From: Cryomorpha sp963741985
GTDB lineage: Bacteria > Bacteroidota > Bacteroidia > Flavobacteriales_D > Cryomorphaceae
DNA: 64,000 bases
Assembly: GCA_963741985.1 (NCBI GenBank)
Contig: CAVUKD010000001.1
Location: 62,001-126,000, forward strand
Direction: 5' to 3'
Shown here piece by piece: positions 53,421 through 62,497 of this stretch (the stretch's first letter is position 1; each line of letters opens with the position of its first letter). The position numbers and the translations under genes were made by a program. The notes under the pieces are model-generated. The model was given only the letters and a program-made list of their open reading frames with translations. It did not search any database and was not told the DNA's origin.

Positions 53421-54806
53421 ATGCCCGAATCCACCCCCTTCAATAAAATCACCGAAGGCAGCATTTTGCGGTCGCTGGTAAGCATAGCCTTCCCAATTAT
53501 TCTGGCCAATATTCTTCAAACCACCTACCAGCTTGTAGATACTTTCTGGCTCGGGCGGCTTGGCGCCAATGCGGTGGCGGCGGTGAGTATCAGTTTTCCC
53601 ATCTTATTTTTGGTGCTGGCACTGGGCGGCGGGCTTACTTTGGCGGGTACCGTACTTGTCGCTCAATACAAAGGAGCCGGAGATCAAAAAATGCTCAACT
53701 ATACTTCTTCGCAAACGGTAATTCTCGTTTTTTTCATTTCCATTCTCCTCGCTATTTTCGGCTATTACGCCGCCGGTCCGATGATGCGGCTTATTGGAGC
53801 TGGTCCGGAGGTTTACTCGGATTCGGTAACGTACTTTCAAATTTCATCCATAGGCTTCGTTTTCCTCTTTATGTTCTTCGTCTTTCAATCGCTTATGCGG
53901 GGCATCGGCAATGTGATATTTCCTATGTTTATCGTTTTGGGAACTGTCCTGCTCAATCTGGTGCTCGATCCGCTTTTCATCTTCGGCTATGGCCCTGTGC
54001 CGGCGTATGGCGTGGGGGGTGCAGCCGTTGCAAGTATTTTTACCCAAGCCATCTCGGCCTCCGTTGGTATCGCCATTCTCTTCCGGGGAAAAATGGGCAT
54101 CCGAATCCATCTGAATGAAATGAAACCGGATTTCAAATCAATCAAAAGACTATTTGAACTCGGCCTGCCGGCAAGTCTCGATCAATCGACCCGGGCAGGT
54201 GCGATGACCGTAATGGTAATGCTTGTTACCGGTTTTGGGAGCGAAGTGGTAGCTGCCTATGGAGTCGGCGCCCGGATACTTGCCCTGGTAATTATTCCGG
54301 CTCTGGGGTTTTCGATTGCCACCACAAGCCTCGTGGGGCAAAATATTGGTGCCAACCAGTTGGCACGCGCCGAGGCTATTGGAAATATGAGTTCGAAGAT
54401 CGCATTCTTTGGCCTCACCGGTATCGGGATGGTATTTTTCTTCTTTGCCGAACCCATTACCGCCTTTTTTGTGCCCAACAATCCGCAAGTAATCGAGGAT
54501 GGGGCACTCTTTATAAAGATCATTGCGCCCAGCTTTGGGCTCCTCGGCGTGCAGCAGGTTATGAACGGCGTGTTCAATGGAGCAGGATTCACCAAGGCTT
54601 CCATGTTTCTCTCCATCTTCAGCCTGTGGATTATCCGTTTTCCGCTGGCGTTTATGCTTTCGCAAAAAACCAGTCTCGGATACGCCGGAATCTATTGGGC
54701 ATTCCCTGCTTCCAATTTGGTGGCCGCAATCGGCGGTTTTATTTATTACAAAATGGGGTATTGGAAAGAGCGCGTGCGAAGGGATGAGTCTGTGGAATGG
54801 GTGTGA
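53421..54806 (+). CDS. MATE-family efflux transporter
   Basis: 461-aa protein with 12 predicted membrane helices in two homologous halves. Recognisable elements: ILRSLVSIAFPIILANILQTTYQLVDTFWLGRLGANAVAAVSISFPI (in parts) and the second-half repeat LFELGLPASLDQSTRAGAMTVMV with TTSLVGQNIGANQLARAEAIG. It exports cationic drugs or metabolites using Na+ or H+. Substrate not predictable. It is in front of a dispersed repeat copy and is probably monocistronic. Confidence 0.93.
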   Translation: MPESTPFNKITEGSILRSLVSIAFPIILANILQTTYQLVDTFWLGRLGANAVAAVSISFPILFLVLALGGGLTLAGTVLVAQYKGAGDQKMLNYTSSQTVILVFFISILLAIFGYYAAGPMMRLIGAGPEVYSDSVTYFQISSIGFVFLFMFFVFQSLMRGIGNVIFPMFIVLGTVLLNLVLDPLFIFGYGPVPAYGVGGAAVASIFTQAISASVGIAILFRGKMGIRIHLNEMKPDFKSIKRLFELGLPASLDQSTRAGAMTVMVMLVTGFGSEVVAAYGVGARILALVIIPALGFSIATTSLVGQNIGANQLARAEAIGNMSSKIAFFGLTGIGMVFFFFAEPITAFFVPNNPQVIEDGALFIKIIAPSFGLLGVQQVMNGVFNGAGFTKASMFLSIFSLWIIRFPLAFMLSQKTSLGYAGIYWAFPASNLVAAIGGFIYYKMGYWKERVRRDESVEWV

Positions 54807-54885
54807 CGCGAAGGCCATTTCTCGCGTCTCGATTTGCCCGTAAAAACCGAAGTTTGGGGCCAGGGACTATTCGTCCGGTATCTTC
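54807..54885 (+). repeat. Dispersed intergenic repeat, copy b
   Basis: Starts at the base after the MATE stop: TTCTCGCGTCTCG, CCCGTAAAAACCGAAG, TTTGGGGCCAGGGACT, CGTCCGGTATCTT. It is related to copies at 48697 and 58700. The rest of this 336-bp gap, to 55142, is A/T-rich and holds the oxidase promoter element. Confidence 0.6.
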
Positions 54886-55037
54886 CCTTCAGGTGTCATA
54901 TCTCGACTATGAAAGTAGCAGCCATGTTAGAAATATACACGGTATATAATTTAATAGACTGTATTTCAATATAATAAATAATTGAAAACGAGTAATGTTA
55001 AATCGGACAATATTATCCTCTTCTGTTTTTCTTTCTG

Positions 55038-55045
55038 TATATTTG
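55038..55045 (+). promoter_or_regulatory. Putative -7 element TATATTTG for the oxidase operon
   Basis: TATATTTG is a full match to the Bacteroidetes TAnnTTTG box, about 98 bp before the ccoN-like ATG. No clear -33 TTTG at 19-21 bp upstream was found, so it is provisional. Confidence 0.4.
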
Positions 55046-55142
55046 CCGCCGCATACTATTAAATGAATCCTCCTCCAATGATAAATATCATAGGGGGAAC
55101 TTTTGAAAACTATCTAGCTATTCGCATTGCAAATTTGTTTAA

Positions 55143-56900
55143 ATGGAATCTGAAAACTTACTCAATCAATCGGGGATAATTATTACCATCATTCTCATCG
55201 CTATCCCCGCTCTGGTGGCTGTTATCGTACTGATCGTAAAATCTTCGACACTCGCCAAAAACCTCAAAAAGAAGCACGATCTCGAAATCTTCAACAAGCA
55301 CCTCGAAGCAATGAGCCGCGATGAACTCGAAGAACTCGAAGCACGTCAGCAAAAACTGGGATACACATTGTCGAATAACGAACTATCAGGCACAGAGGAA
55401 GCCGACGATAAGCGCGGGTTGATCAACCGTATAGCCAAAGTAGAACATTACCGATTTATAGAAACCAAAAAACGCAGCCTGCCACGCCCCGATGTAGATC
55501 CCGATTTAAAAAAACTTATACTCTGGTTTATTGGTTGCTCGGCCTTTTATCTTCTGCTGGGCACCACCATTGGCGAATATCTCGGCATTAAATTCGTAGC
55601 TCCTGATGTAGACCATTTCAGCTGGTTGAGTTTTGGCCGTCTGCGGCCTGTCCATACCAATATGGTATTTTGGGGATGGGCTTCCCTCTCCATGGTTGGT
55701 CTCGCATATTATGTCGTGCCGCGTGTGAGCAATGTGAAACTCCACAGCATCAAGCTCGGCTACTGGACGCTCATACTCATGAATGCTGCTGTTATTTTCG
55801 GCAGCCTTTCGCTTATGGCGGGTATCAATAACAGCGGCGGAGAGTACCGCGAGTATATCTGGCCGATTATGCTTCTATTTGGTATCGGGGTGGTGCTTAC
55901 GCTCATAAATTTCCTCAAGACCATAGCCCGAAGAACCACCAAGGAAATATACGTGTCGAACTGGTACATCATCTCTGCACTCATGTTTGTAATCGTCATT
56001 TCGATTGTGGCGTATGTGCCTTTCTGGCAAGATGGATTGGGAAATACCATTTCGCAAGGGTACTACATGCACCAAGGCGTGGGTATGTGGTTTATGCTTC
56101 TGGTCTTGGGGCTGGTATATTATTATTTGCCGCAGCAGCTCAACAAACCCATCTATTCTTACAGCCTCGGTATACTGGCTTTTTGGACACAGATTCTCTT
56201 TTACACCCTTATCGGTTCGCATCATTTTATATTTAGCCCCATTCCGTGGTGGTTGCAGACGGTTGCCATTATCGGAAGCGTTGGGATGGTGATACCTGTA
56301 GTAGCCGGTACCACCAACTTCCTTATGACTTTCAAAGGCTCCTGGCATAAATTATCGACCAGCTATACCCTGCCCTTTTATCTGATTGGTATCATCTTTT
56401 ATTTTACAGGATCACTCCAAGGTACCGCCGAAGCATTCCGCTACACCAATCAGATATGGCACTTTACCGACTTCACCGTAGCTCACTCCCACCTCACGAT
56501 GTACGGCATTATCACCTTCTTCCTGTGGGCTTTTACGTATACGATTGTGCCTCGCCTTACCGGCAAAGAACCCCCACAATTTACAGTCGGAGCACATTTT
56601 TGGCTGGCATTGATCGGTTTGATGTTTTACACCGTTCCACTCATGTGGGGTTCCACCCTTCGGGGAGTTGCTTGGATGGATGGCAAAGCATTTATCGATA
56701 CCGTATCTATGATGGCTCCTTACTGGTTGTGGCGTGCTATCGGCGGATCGCTCATGTGGGTATCCCACGTCATCTTTGCCTATAATATTTACACCATGAT
56801 CTGGAAGAAGCCGGATATCATAATCCCTGAAACACCCGCTGAAATACTTGAAGCGCGGGCACAATTATCTCGCAACGATCTATCTAATTCAAAAGCATAA
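55143..56900 (+). CDS. cbb3-type cytochrome c oxidase subunit I (CcoN-like)
   Basis: 585-aa heme-copper oxidase subunit. After an N-terminal anchor and a charged cytoplasmic segment (about 35-115), 12 helices carry the metal ligands: RPVHTNMVFWGW (low-spin heme His), YMHQGVGMWF (first CuB His), SHHF (other CuB His pair) and AHSHLTMYG (heme ligands). KPIYSYSLGIL keeps the Tyr position that is cross-linked in cbb3 oxidases, so it is an oxygen reductase and not a NO reductase. It reduces O2 to water, pumping protons, at the inner membrane. The N-terminal charged extension is absent from classical CcoN. Start of a four-gene operon; subunit II follows after 2 bp. Confidence 0.88.
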   Translation: MESENLLNQSGIIITIILIAIPALVAVIVLIVKSSTLAKNLKKKHDLEIFNKHLEAMSRDELEELEARQQKLGYTLSNNELSGTEEADDKRGLINRIAKVEHYRFIETKKRSLPRPDVDPDLKKLILWFIGCSAFYLLLGTTIGEYLGIKFVAPDVDHFSWLSFGRLRPVHTNMVFWGWASLSMVGLAYYVVPRVSNVKLHSIKLGYWTLILMNAAVIFGSLSLMAGINNSGGEYREYIWPIMLLFGIGVVLTLINFLKTIARRTTKEIYVSNWYIISALMFVIVISIVAYVPFWQDGLGNTISQGYYMHQGVGMWFMLLVLGLVYYYLPQQLNKPIYSYSLGILAFWTQILFYTLIGSHHFIFSPIPWWLQTVAIIGSVGMVIPVVAGTTNFLMTFKGSWHKLSTSYTLPFYLIGIIFYFTGSLQGTAEAFRYTNQIWHFTDFTVAHSHLTMYGIITFFLWAFTYTIVPRLTGKEPPQFTVGAHFWLALIGLMFYTVPLMWGSTLRGVAWMDGKAFIDTVSMMAPYWLWRAIGGSLMWVSHVIFAYNIYTMIWKKPDIIIPETPAEILEARAQLSRNDLSNSKA

Positions 56901-56902
56901 AA

Positions 56903-57922
56903 ATGGATTTCTTCGATAATCACAAAAAACTCTTTTGGGCTGCACTCCTCTTTTTTGTTGGCTTGACCATATTGGTAGCTATAAAACCGGCACTGGATGT
57001 TAAGGAAAACAATGCCCCACTGCCCAATGCTGTACCACTCAGTCCGGAGGCCGTTGCCGGAAAAGCAGTATATATCGCCAATGGTTGCATCGGCTGCCAC
57101 ACCCAGCAAGTGCGAAATATTGAGATGGACGAAGTGTGGGGAAGCCGTCCGGGAATTCCTGCTGACCTTGCGGATATCCACCGTCAGGATGTATGGAGAA
57201 ATACGGCCACCCTTCTCGGGAGTGAACGTACCGGCCCCGACCTCACAAATATCGGCAACCGTCAGCCCAGCGAAGTTTGGAATCTTCTACACCTCTATCA
57301 GCCCCGTGCTGTGGTATCCGAGTCGATTATGCCCGCCTATCAATGGCTTTTCACCACTACCGATTCTGTAAAAAAGGGCCAGGTGGAAGTGAATGTACCC
57401 GATGCTTTCCGGAAAGGGGTAAAAGGGAAAATTATCGCCACACAAGATGCGCTCGATCTGGTAGCATATCTGCAAAGCCTCAAGCAAACACCGCTTCCAG
57501 ATGGAAGTCCTTCACCTAACTTTTTGTACAAACAAGGTCAAGATATAAAAGGAGATATGAAAGATTTAGGCGTAAAAGGAGCTTCCGGCCCTGATGGTGG
57601 AAAACTATATGCCCAGAACTGCCAAAGTTGCCATCAAGCAAATGGTAAAGGTCTGCCTGGTGCATTCCCACCATTGGCGGGAAGTCCGATCGTAACGGGC
57701 ACCAATCTCAAACTTTATATAGATATCATCATGAACGGCTACAATGCTCGCGAAGAGTGGGCAGTAATGGCAGCAGTAGGAACCATAAACAATTTTACCC
57801 CCGAAGATGTAACTGCCATCATGAACCATGAACGAACCAGCTGGGGCAATGATGCCGAAAAAGTGAACGTGGAAGATGTGAAGAAAATAATGGACGAATT
57901 GAAAGCTACCGCAAAAAAATAA
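56903..57922 (+). CDS. CcoO-like di-heme cytochrome c subunit II of the cbb3-type oxidase
   Basis: 339 aa. An N-terminal membrane anchor (about 10-28) is followed by a CcoO-type domain with heme motif CIGCH in NGCIGCHTQQVRNIEMDEVWG, then WNLLHLYQPRAVVSESIMPAY with the axial Met. A second cytochrome c domain at about 230-335 has CQSCH in KLYAQNCQSCHQANGKGLPG. Classical CcoO has one heme c and CcoP two, so this looks like a fusion that takes CcoP's electron-entry role. No ccoP, ccoQ, ccoG, ccoI or ccoS gene is in the window. The gene starts 2 bp after subunit I. Confidence 0.87.
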   Translation: MDFFDNHKKLFWAALLFFVGLTILVAIKPALDVKENNAPLPNAVPLSPEAVAGKAVYIANGCIGCHTQQVRNIEMDEVWGSRPGIPADLADIHRQDVWRNTATLLGSERTGPDLTNIGNRQPSEVWNLLHLYQPRAVVSESIMPAYQWLFTTTDSVKKGQVEVNVPDAFRKGVKGKIIATQDALDLVAYLQSLKQTPLPDGSPSPNFLYKQGQDIKGDMKDLGVKGASGPDGGKLYAQNCQSCHQANGKGLPGAFPPLAGSPIVTGTNLKLYIDIIMNGYNAREEWAVMAAVGTINNFTPEDVTAIMNHERTSWGNDAEKVNVEDVKKIMDELKATAKK

Positions 57923-57926
57923 AAGC

Positions 57927-58199
57927 ATGAAAACAAAATTTCTCATTACCGCTTTTTTAATTGTTTACACAAAAATCATTTTTGCCTGTGAAGTGTGCGA
58001 TAGAAATCAGCCGGCTATAACCAAAGGCTGGACACATGGTGCAGGTCCAGGCAGCAGTTGGGATTGGGTGAATATATCCATCATGTCTATTATTACGCTC
58101 CTCACCCTGATATTCTCCATAAAGTTTTTGGTGAAGCCCGGTGAGAAGGGCAAAGACCATATAAAACGCCAAATTTTAAATCACTCAAACGCCAACTAA
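57927..58199 (+). CDS. Small membrane protein of the oxidase operon with CxxC motif
   Basis: 90 aa. A cleavable-type N-terminal helix ends at ACEVCDRNQPAITKGWTHGAGPGSSWDW, which holds a CEVC motif and a conserved-looking THG.GP segment. A second helix follows (VNISIMSIITLLTLIFSIKFLV), then a basic tail. This kind of protein is common in Bacteroidetes oxidase operons; its role is not established. The periplasmic CxxC suggests a metal-delivery or redox role, but that is speculation. Its stop shares its last base with the next gene's start. Confidence 0.7.
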   Translation: MKTKFLITAFLIVYTKIIFACEVCDRNQPAITKGWTHGAGPGSSWDWVNISIMSIITLLTLIFSIKFLVKPGEKGKDHIKRQILNHSNAN

Positions 58200-58603
58200 T
58201 GGGAACCGACAACAGCCGTATTCTCCTTTTTATCGACGACGATCTGCAGCCGCTTGCCGAGCTGGATACACCGGTGCAGTTCGAGCTAGACACTACCAAA
58301 CTCTCTGATGGCGAACACACCCTCCGGATAGTCAGTAAGTCCCCCACCAAAAGGGAAGGACTCCGAATAATCAACTTTACCGTGCGCAACGGCCCAGCCA
58401 TTTCCATTGAGGGACTCCACGACCACGAAGAAGTAGATGGATTGGTACCCATTATGATCAACGCTTACGACAAAGGCGACCAAAAGAAATTTATCATCTC
58501 CGGAAGCGAAACCCCGCAGAGTGTGCCGAGCTGGGTTTGGATTTTATTGATTGGGATATTGGGCTGGGCGGCCTATTATATGATTATGAATTATAGCTTG
58601 TAG
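58199..58603 (+). CDS. Membrane-tail-anchored protein of the oxidase operon, Ig-like domain
   Basis: 134 aa. Starts at the last base of the preceding stop codon. No signal peptide; about 100 residues of beta-rich, Ig-like pattern (QFELDTTKLSDGEHTLRIVS, LRIINFTVRNGPAISIEGL), then a C-terminal helix (SWVWILLIGILGWAAYYMIM). Relatives are often labelled cytochrome C by position although there is no CxxCH here. Probably an accessory subunit of the oxidase; the function is not known. Confidence 0.7.
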   Translation: MGTDNSRILLFIDDDLQPLAELDTPVQFELDTTKLSDGEHTLRIVSKSPTKREGLRIINFTVRNGPAISIEGLHDHEEVDGLVPIMINAYDKGDQKKFIISGSETPQSVPSWVWILLIGILGWAAYYMIMNYSL

Positions 58604-58699
58604 GGGTAGCTGTCTTAAATAAAATAATTACGAAATACGAATTTCAAATTACGTATTACCAATATCGGCTTACGGATTTCGACATTATTTCCTTCTCCA

Positions 58700-58773
58700 A
58701 GCGCGCCGTCGCCCGCTAATCGTTGATACTCCCGACCAAGAGTTGGGGCGTGGGATTGTTCGGCCGGTATCTT
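58700..58773 (+). repeat. Dispersed intergenic repeat, copy c
   Basis: GCGCGCCGTCGCCCG, CCGACCAAGAGTTGGGGCG, GGGATTGTTCGGCCGG, TATCTT, about 75 bp, 97 bp after the oxidase operon. It is the most diverged of three copies (others 48697, 54807). It is followed by A/T-rich sequence without a gene. Confidence 0.55.
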
Positions 58774-58875
58774 GAGGAATTTCATGAGAAATACTAAATG
58801 CTCCAAAAGGGGAGTCTTTACTCGGTTTCCTATGTTTTATTGCTTATTTCCTTTAGCAAATTGCCAATTGAAAAC

Positions 58876-60658
58876 TTACCAACTCCCACCGCCACCGCCT
58901 CCAAATCCGCCACCCGAAGAACCACCACCCCCGGATGAACCACTCGAAGAAGGTGAACTGACCATGGTAGATTGCGCCGATGAGATACTCTTGGAGAACG
59001 AATGCGAGAAATTGCTCATCATAAAAGCATTTCCCGAAGTAGGATGAATACCAGGAAGGCGGCTGTACATCCAGCCCGTCAAATTTCTCAGCCCATTTAT
59101 CAAATAATCCAAAAGCCAAGGCATAACTCATCGTGGATTCAAAATAACCCGGATCTTCTTTGAGCAGCATTTTCAGCTTTTTCTCCTCGGCGATTTTGAT
59201 AAACTTGCGAAAACCTTTCAATTCCGAAAAAACTTCGTTGCCTCGCTTATTTTTCTTCACCATATACTGATTGATAATGAGGAGAACGATGCAAAAAAGC
59301 ACTCCTGTAATAGCTGCCACCACGCCCCAGAACATTAGATTGAGCGGGAAGAGAATAATCAGTACAAGAACAAGTATTACGGCAGTGATAATTTGCACCC
59401 TTTTCGATCCGGCCAAATAGTATTCCTGTGCCTCTGACTTCAGTTTTGCCTTTGCAGTACCCATCTTGGTATAAAACGTATTTTTCAAACTGCTTATCAA
59501 AACGGTTTCGCCCACTCCTCCGTCAAAAAGCCCATTGAAAATGGTACGTTGATATACCGGCGCATCGTTATCAATTGACTTCAGCATAGTAAGTTTCGTA
59601 TCGCTTTTAGAAAACCACCCTTCTTTTGCTATCTCTTCGATTTTCAAAAGGCCATTGGTAGCCCAATAAGGAATAAGCGAAATCAGATCGGAAGTATCCT
59701 CTTTGTCATTAATTAAAAACCCCGCCATTGCAGGATCCATCTTTTCCGGGGCGTAATAGGATGTGGTGGTCGGCACATGATCATCCTTACCGAATTTACG
59801 CCACAATCCGTAAAAAATAGCAAGCAGCAATGTAAGTATAAGCGTCCAGCCGTAATCTGTCCAAAAAGGCCAGAAGGGTTCATACGTTTTCACCGATCCC
59901 GGCGGAAGCTTTATTAATACGGTGACACTTTCACCTCCGGGCGATAGGACGTCTTCATGGCTCTTCGCATAAAAAGTTCCGTTGGAATAATCAGTATCAA
60001 ATTCGTTAGAAGGATTTTCCGCTCCGAATGGACCGGCGTAAACAAAGCATTCAGACGCGGCGACAGAGACATTTTCAGGAAGATGAACCGCAAAATTAAT
60101 TTTATGGAATGGCGCGATCCATCCACCCGGTTTTATATTCCAATAGAAATGAATGACCGAATCTTCGTGCAAAAATGCATTCACGACACGATATTTTATC
60201 TCATAGTGTTGAGGTCCGCTGAGTGTAACATCCGCATCCCCGATTTTGATAGACACCTCCCCTTCTACCCTTTGGCTAAACGCCGAAGAAACATCGTACG
60301 TGTAGCCGGGCACTTCAATGTGGTTGATTTCAATTTGCCGTTTTTCCAGCCCACCTTTCGCTGTTCGTAAATCATATTTCGTTTGGATATCTCTGAATAT
60401 TCCATGCTTGGCAATATCAAATACAAGATCGTAATTTTCAACCACATCAAAGTAGCCTTCTTTATGAATGGTAATATCAACGTGGTACTCTTCCACATGG
60501 AACCCCTGCGCACATAGTGCTGACATATTGAACACGCTGAGAATGAGCAGAACCATTTTGCTACACGAAGAGATTAGCCTTTGGGCAAAAAAGGAAACCC
60601 AGAGCTCTTTACGCTGGCTTAACAGCAGATTTTGCTTATTGCTTTCGGGGAATGGCAT
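58876..60658 (-). pseudogene. DUF2207 membrane protein with a one-base frameshift near its 3' end
   Basis: Signal-type helix near residue 35-52 (VLLILSVFNMSALCAQG), then a DUF2207 beta domain (about 55-290), a membrane helix, a cytoplasmic part and two further helices, as in YciQ-like proteins. The read frame goes on to 58853 as an odd Trp/Phe/Arg-rich tail. Past about 59037 a different frame gives SGNAFMMSNFSHSFSKSISS and ends in a Ser/Gly-rich GGGGGSW tail at 58876, the usual end of this family. Dropping one T restores it. Start ATG overlaps the lemA stop by one base. Function unknown; often lemA-linked. Confidence 0.8.
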
Positions 60659-61218
60659 CAGGCGAAATCAACTTTTACATTTTCTCTGGAAACGGCATCG
60701 GCTTCAAAAAAGTCGAAATGCTGATACTTGAGCATTCCTGCGAAAAGTACGCCCGGAAAACTTTCGCCATAGGTATTGTTTTCGCGCACCGTACCGTTGT
60801 AATATCTCCGGCTGCGCTCGAGATTTTCTTCAATCTCATTGAGTTTTTCCTGAAGTTGTAAAAAGTTGGTGTTGGCTTTTAGATCCGGATAGCTTTCGCT
60901 CAAGGCAAAAATACTTCGTAACGTCTGTTGGAGATGGTTTTCAGCTTTTATTTGTGCATTGATGTCTCCATCGGGCACTGCCATGGCCTGATTGCGCGCC
61001 TTAATTACATTTTCGAGGGTCGATTTTTCATGAGCTGCATATCCTTTAACGGTTTCCACCAAATTGGGAATCAAATCATACCGCCGCTTAAGGGCGACGT
61101 CGATATTGCTCCAGCCATCTTTTACAAGATTTCGGTATTTGGCAAAATTATTGAAAATGACAATCATGAAGAATGCCAACAAAGCAAGGACTGCGATAAT
61201 TAAGAGAAGTGCGAACAT
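60658..61218 (-). CDS. lemA: LemA-family membrane protein
   Basis: 186 aa. An N-terminal helix (LLLIIAVLALLAFFMIVIFN) anchors a coiled helical domain with the LemA signatures WSNIDVALKRRYDLIPNLVETVKGYAAHE and YNGTVRENNTYGESFPG. LemA proteins are exposed membrane proteins without known activity, typically encoded next to DUF2207 or TPM-domain genes. Here DUF2207 follows with a one-base overlap of stop and start, which points to translational coupling. The 253 bp upstream hold no gene. Confidence 0.93.
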   Translation of the reverse strand: MFALLLIIAVLALLAFFMIVIFNNFAKYRNLVKDGWSNIDVALKRRYDLIPNLVETVKGYAAHEKSTLENVIKARNQAMAVPDGDINAQIKAENHLQQTLRSIFALSESYPDLKANTNFLQLQEKLNEIEENLERSRRYYNGTVRENNTYGESFPGVLFAGMLKYQHFDFFEADAVSRENVKVDFA

Positions 61219-61471
61219 GGTCGGTAAGATTCGTTAAATGGATTAATTGGTTTCTCTCACATCGCATAAATAACAAGAGTAAAATCCGGAAAGCATTCGA
61301 TGTGAACGACTAAAATACAATCTTTTCCGTAATTCCCAAGATTTATCCATTGTTACAAGGGGTTGTCTATCTGCTTTCGAATCTCGGTTAAAACTATTTA
61401 GCCACGTGATTGTATCGCTCCGTGAATAAAATCTATTCACAACCATTTAAACCAATCTCTGTTTTATACCC

Positions 61472-62497
61472 ATGTCCCTGATCACATTTTCATCCAAAGG
61501 AATTTATTGCAAGCAGGCAGGTGTTTATATCGACCCGTGGAAACCGGTGAAGCGCGCCCTTATTACCCACGCTCATGCCGATCACGCCCGACCCGGCATG
61601 AAAAATTACCTTGCACATACCGCTAGCCTACCTGTTATGCGTCATCGACTTGGAGATATTACCATTGAAGGAATTCCTTACAGAAAATCACTCGAAATGA
61701 ATGGTGTAAAAGTCAGCTTCCACCCCGCAGGACATGCTCCCGGATCGGCTCAGATAAGGCTGGAATTCAAAGGTGAGATTTGGGTTATTTCGGGCGATTA
61801 TAAATTGGGCGACGACGGATTGAGCACGCCCTTCGAAGCAGTGAAATGCACCCATTTCGTAACCGAATCCACTTTCGGACTACCCATTTACAAATGGCAA
61901 CCACAAGAAGAAACCATGGCTGGCATAAACGGCTGGTGGGCACAGAACAACAGCCAGGGTATTGCATCTATAATTTTAGGTTATTCCTTCGGAAAAGCGC
62001 AGCGTATCCTCGCAAATCTCGATGCAACTATTGGCGAAATATTCGTTCACGGTGCTATCCACAATACCAATCTCGCGCTTGAAAAAGCAGGTTATTCGTT
62101 TCCGAAGAACACCCACGTAACCCGGGATATTGACAAAGTGCGGTACAAAGGATCGATGATTATTGCTCCTCCATCTGCGCTCGGCACTCCATGGATGCGT
62201 CAGTTCAAGCCCTATAAAGTAGCTACCGCGTCGGGTTGGATGGCGCTGCGCGGGGCACGCCGCCGTCGCAATGTGGATAAGGGATTTATCCTGTCAGATC
62301 ATGCTGATTTCGAAGAACTCAACACGGCTGTTACGGAAACAGGTGCCGAAGAGATCTTTGTCACGCACGGATATTCTTCGATTTACAGCAAGTGGCTGCG
62401 CAGCATCGGGCTCGACGCCAAAGTCGTAGAAACGGAGTACGAAGGCGAGCTTTCCGAAATCGGTGAATCAGCCAACAAAGAAAAGGAAGCAGAATGA
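61472..62497 (+). CDS. Ligase-associated DNA exonuclease (metallo-beta-lactamase/beta-CASP family)
   Basis: 341 aa. The beta-lactamase-fold metal site is THAHADHARPG (H-x-H-x-D-H) near residue 30; further ligands are in SFHPAGHAPGSAQIRL and ISGDYKLGDD, and in the C-terminal FILSDHADFEEL. The pattern fits the TIGR04122 family of DNA exonucleases encoded beside an ATP-dependent ligase. The ligase gene overlaps its stop by 4 bp, so the pair is translationally coupled. They form a DNA repair unit; the associated Lhr-type helicase and phosphoesterase would be beyond the window edge, if present. Confidence 0.9.
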   Translation: MSLITFSSKGIYCKQAGVYIDPWKPVKRALITHAHADHARPGMKNYLAHTASLPVMRHRLGDITIEGIPYRKSLEMNGVKVSFHPAGHAPGSAQIRLEFKGEIWVISGDYKLGDDGLSTPFEAVKCTHFVTESTFGLPIYKWQPQEETMAGINGWWAQNNSQGIASIILGYSFGKAQRILANLDATIGEIFVHGAIHNTNLALEKAGYSFPKNTHVTRDIDKVRYKGSMIIAPPSALGTPWMRQFKPYKVATASGWMALRGARRRRNVDKGFILSDHADFEELNTAVTETGAEEIFVTHGYSSIYSKWLRSIGLDAKVVETEYEGELSEIGESANKEKEAE

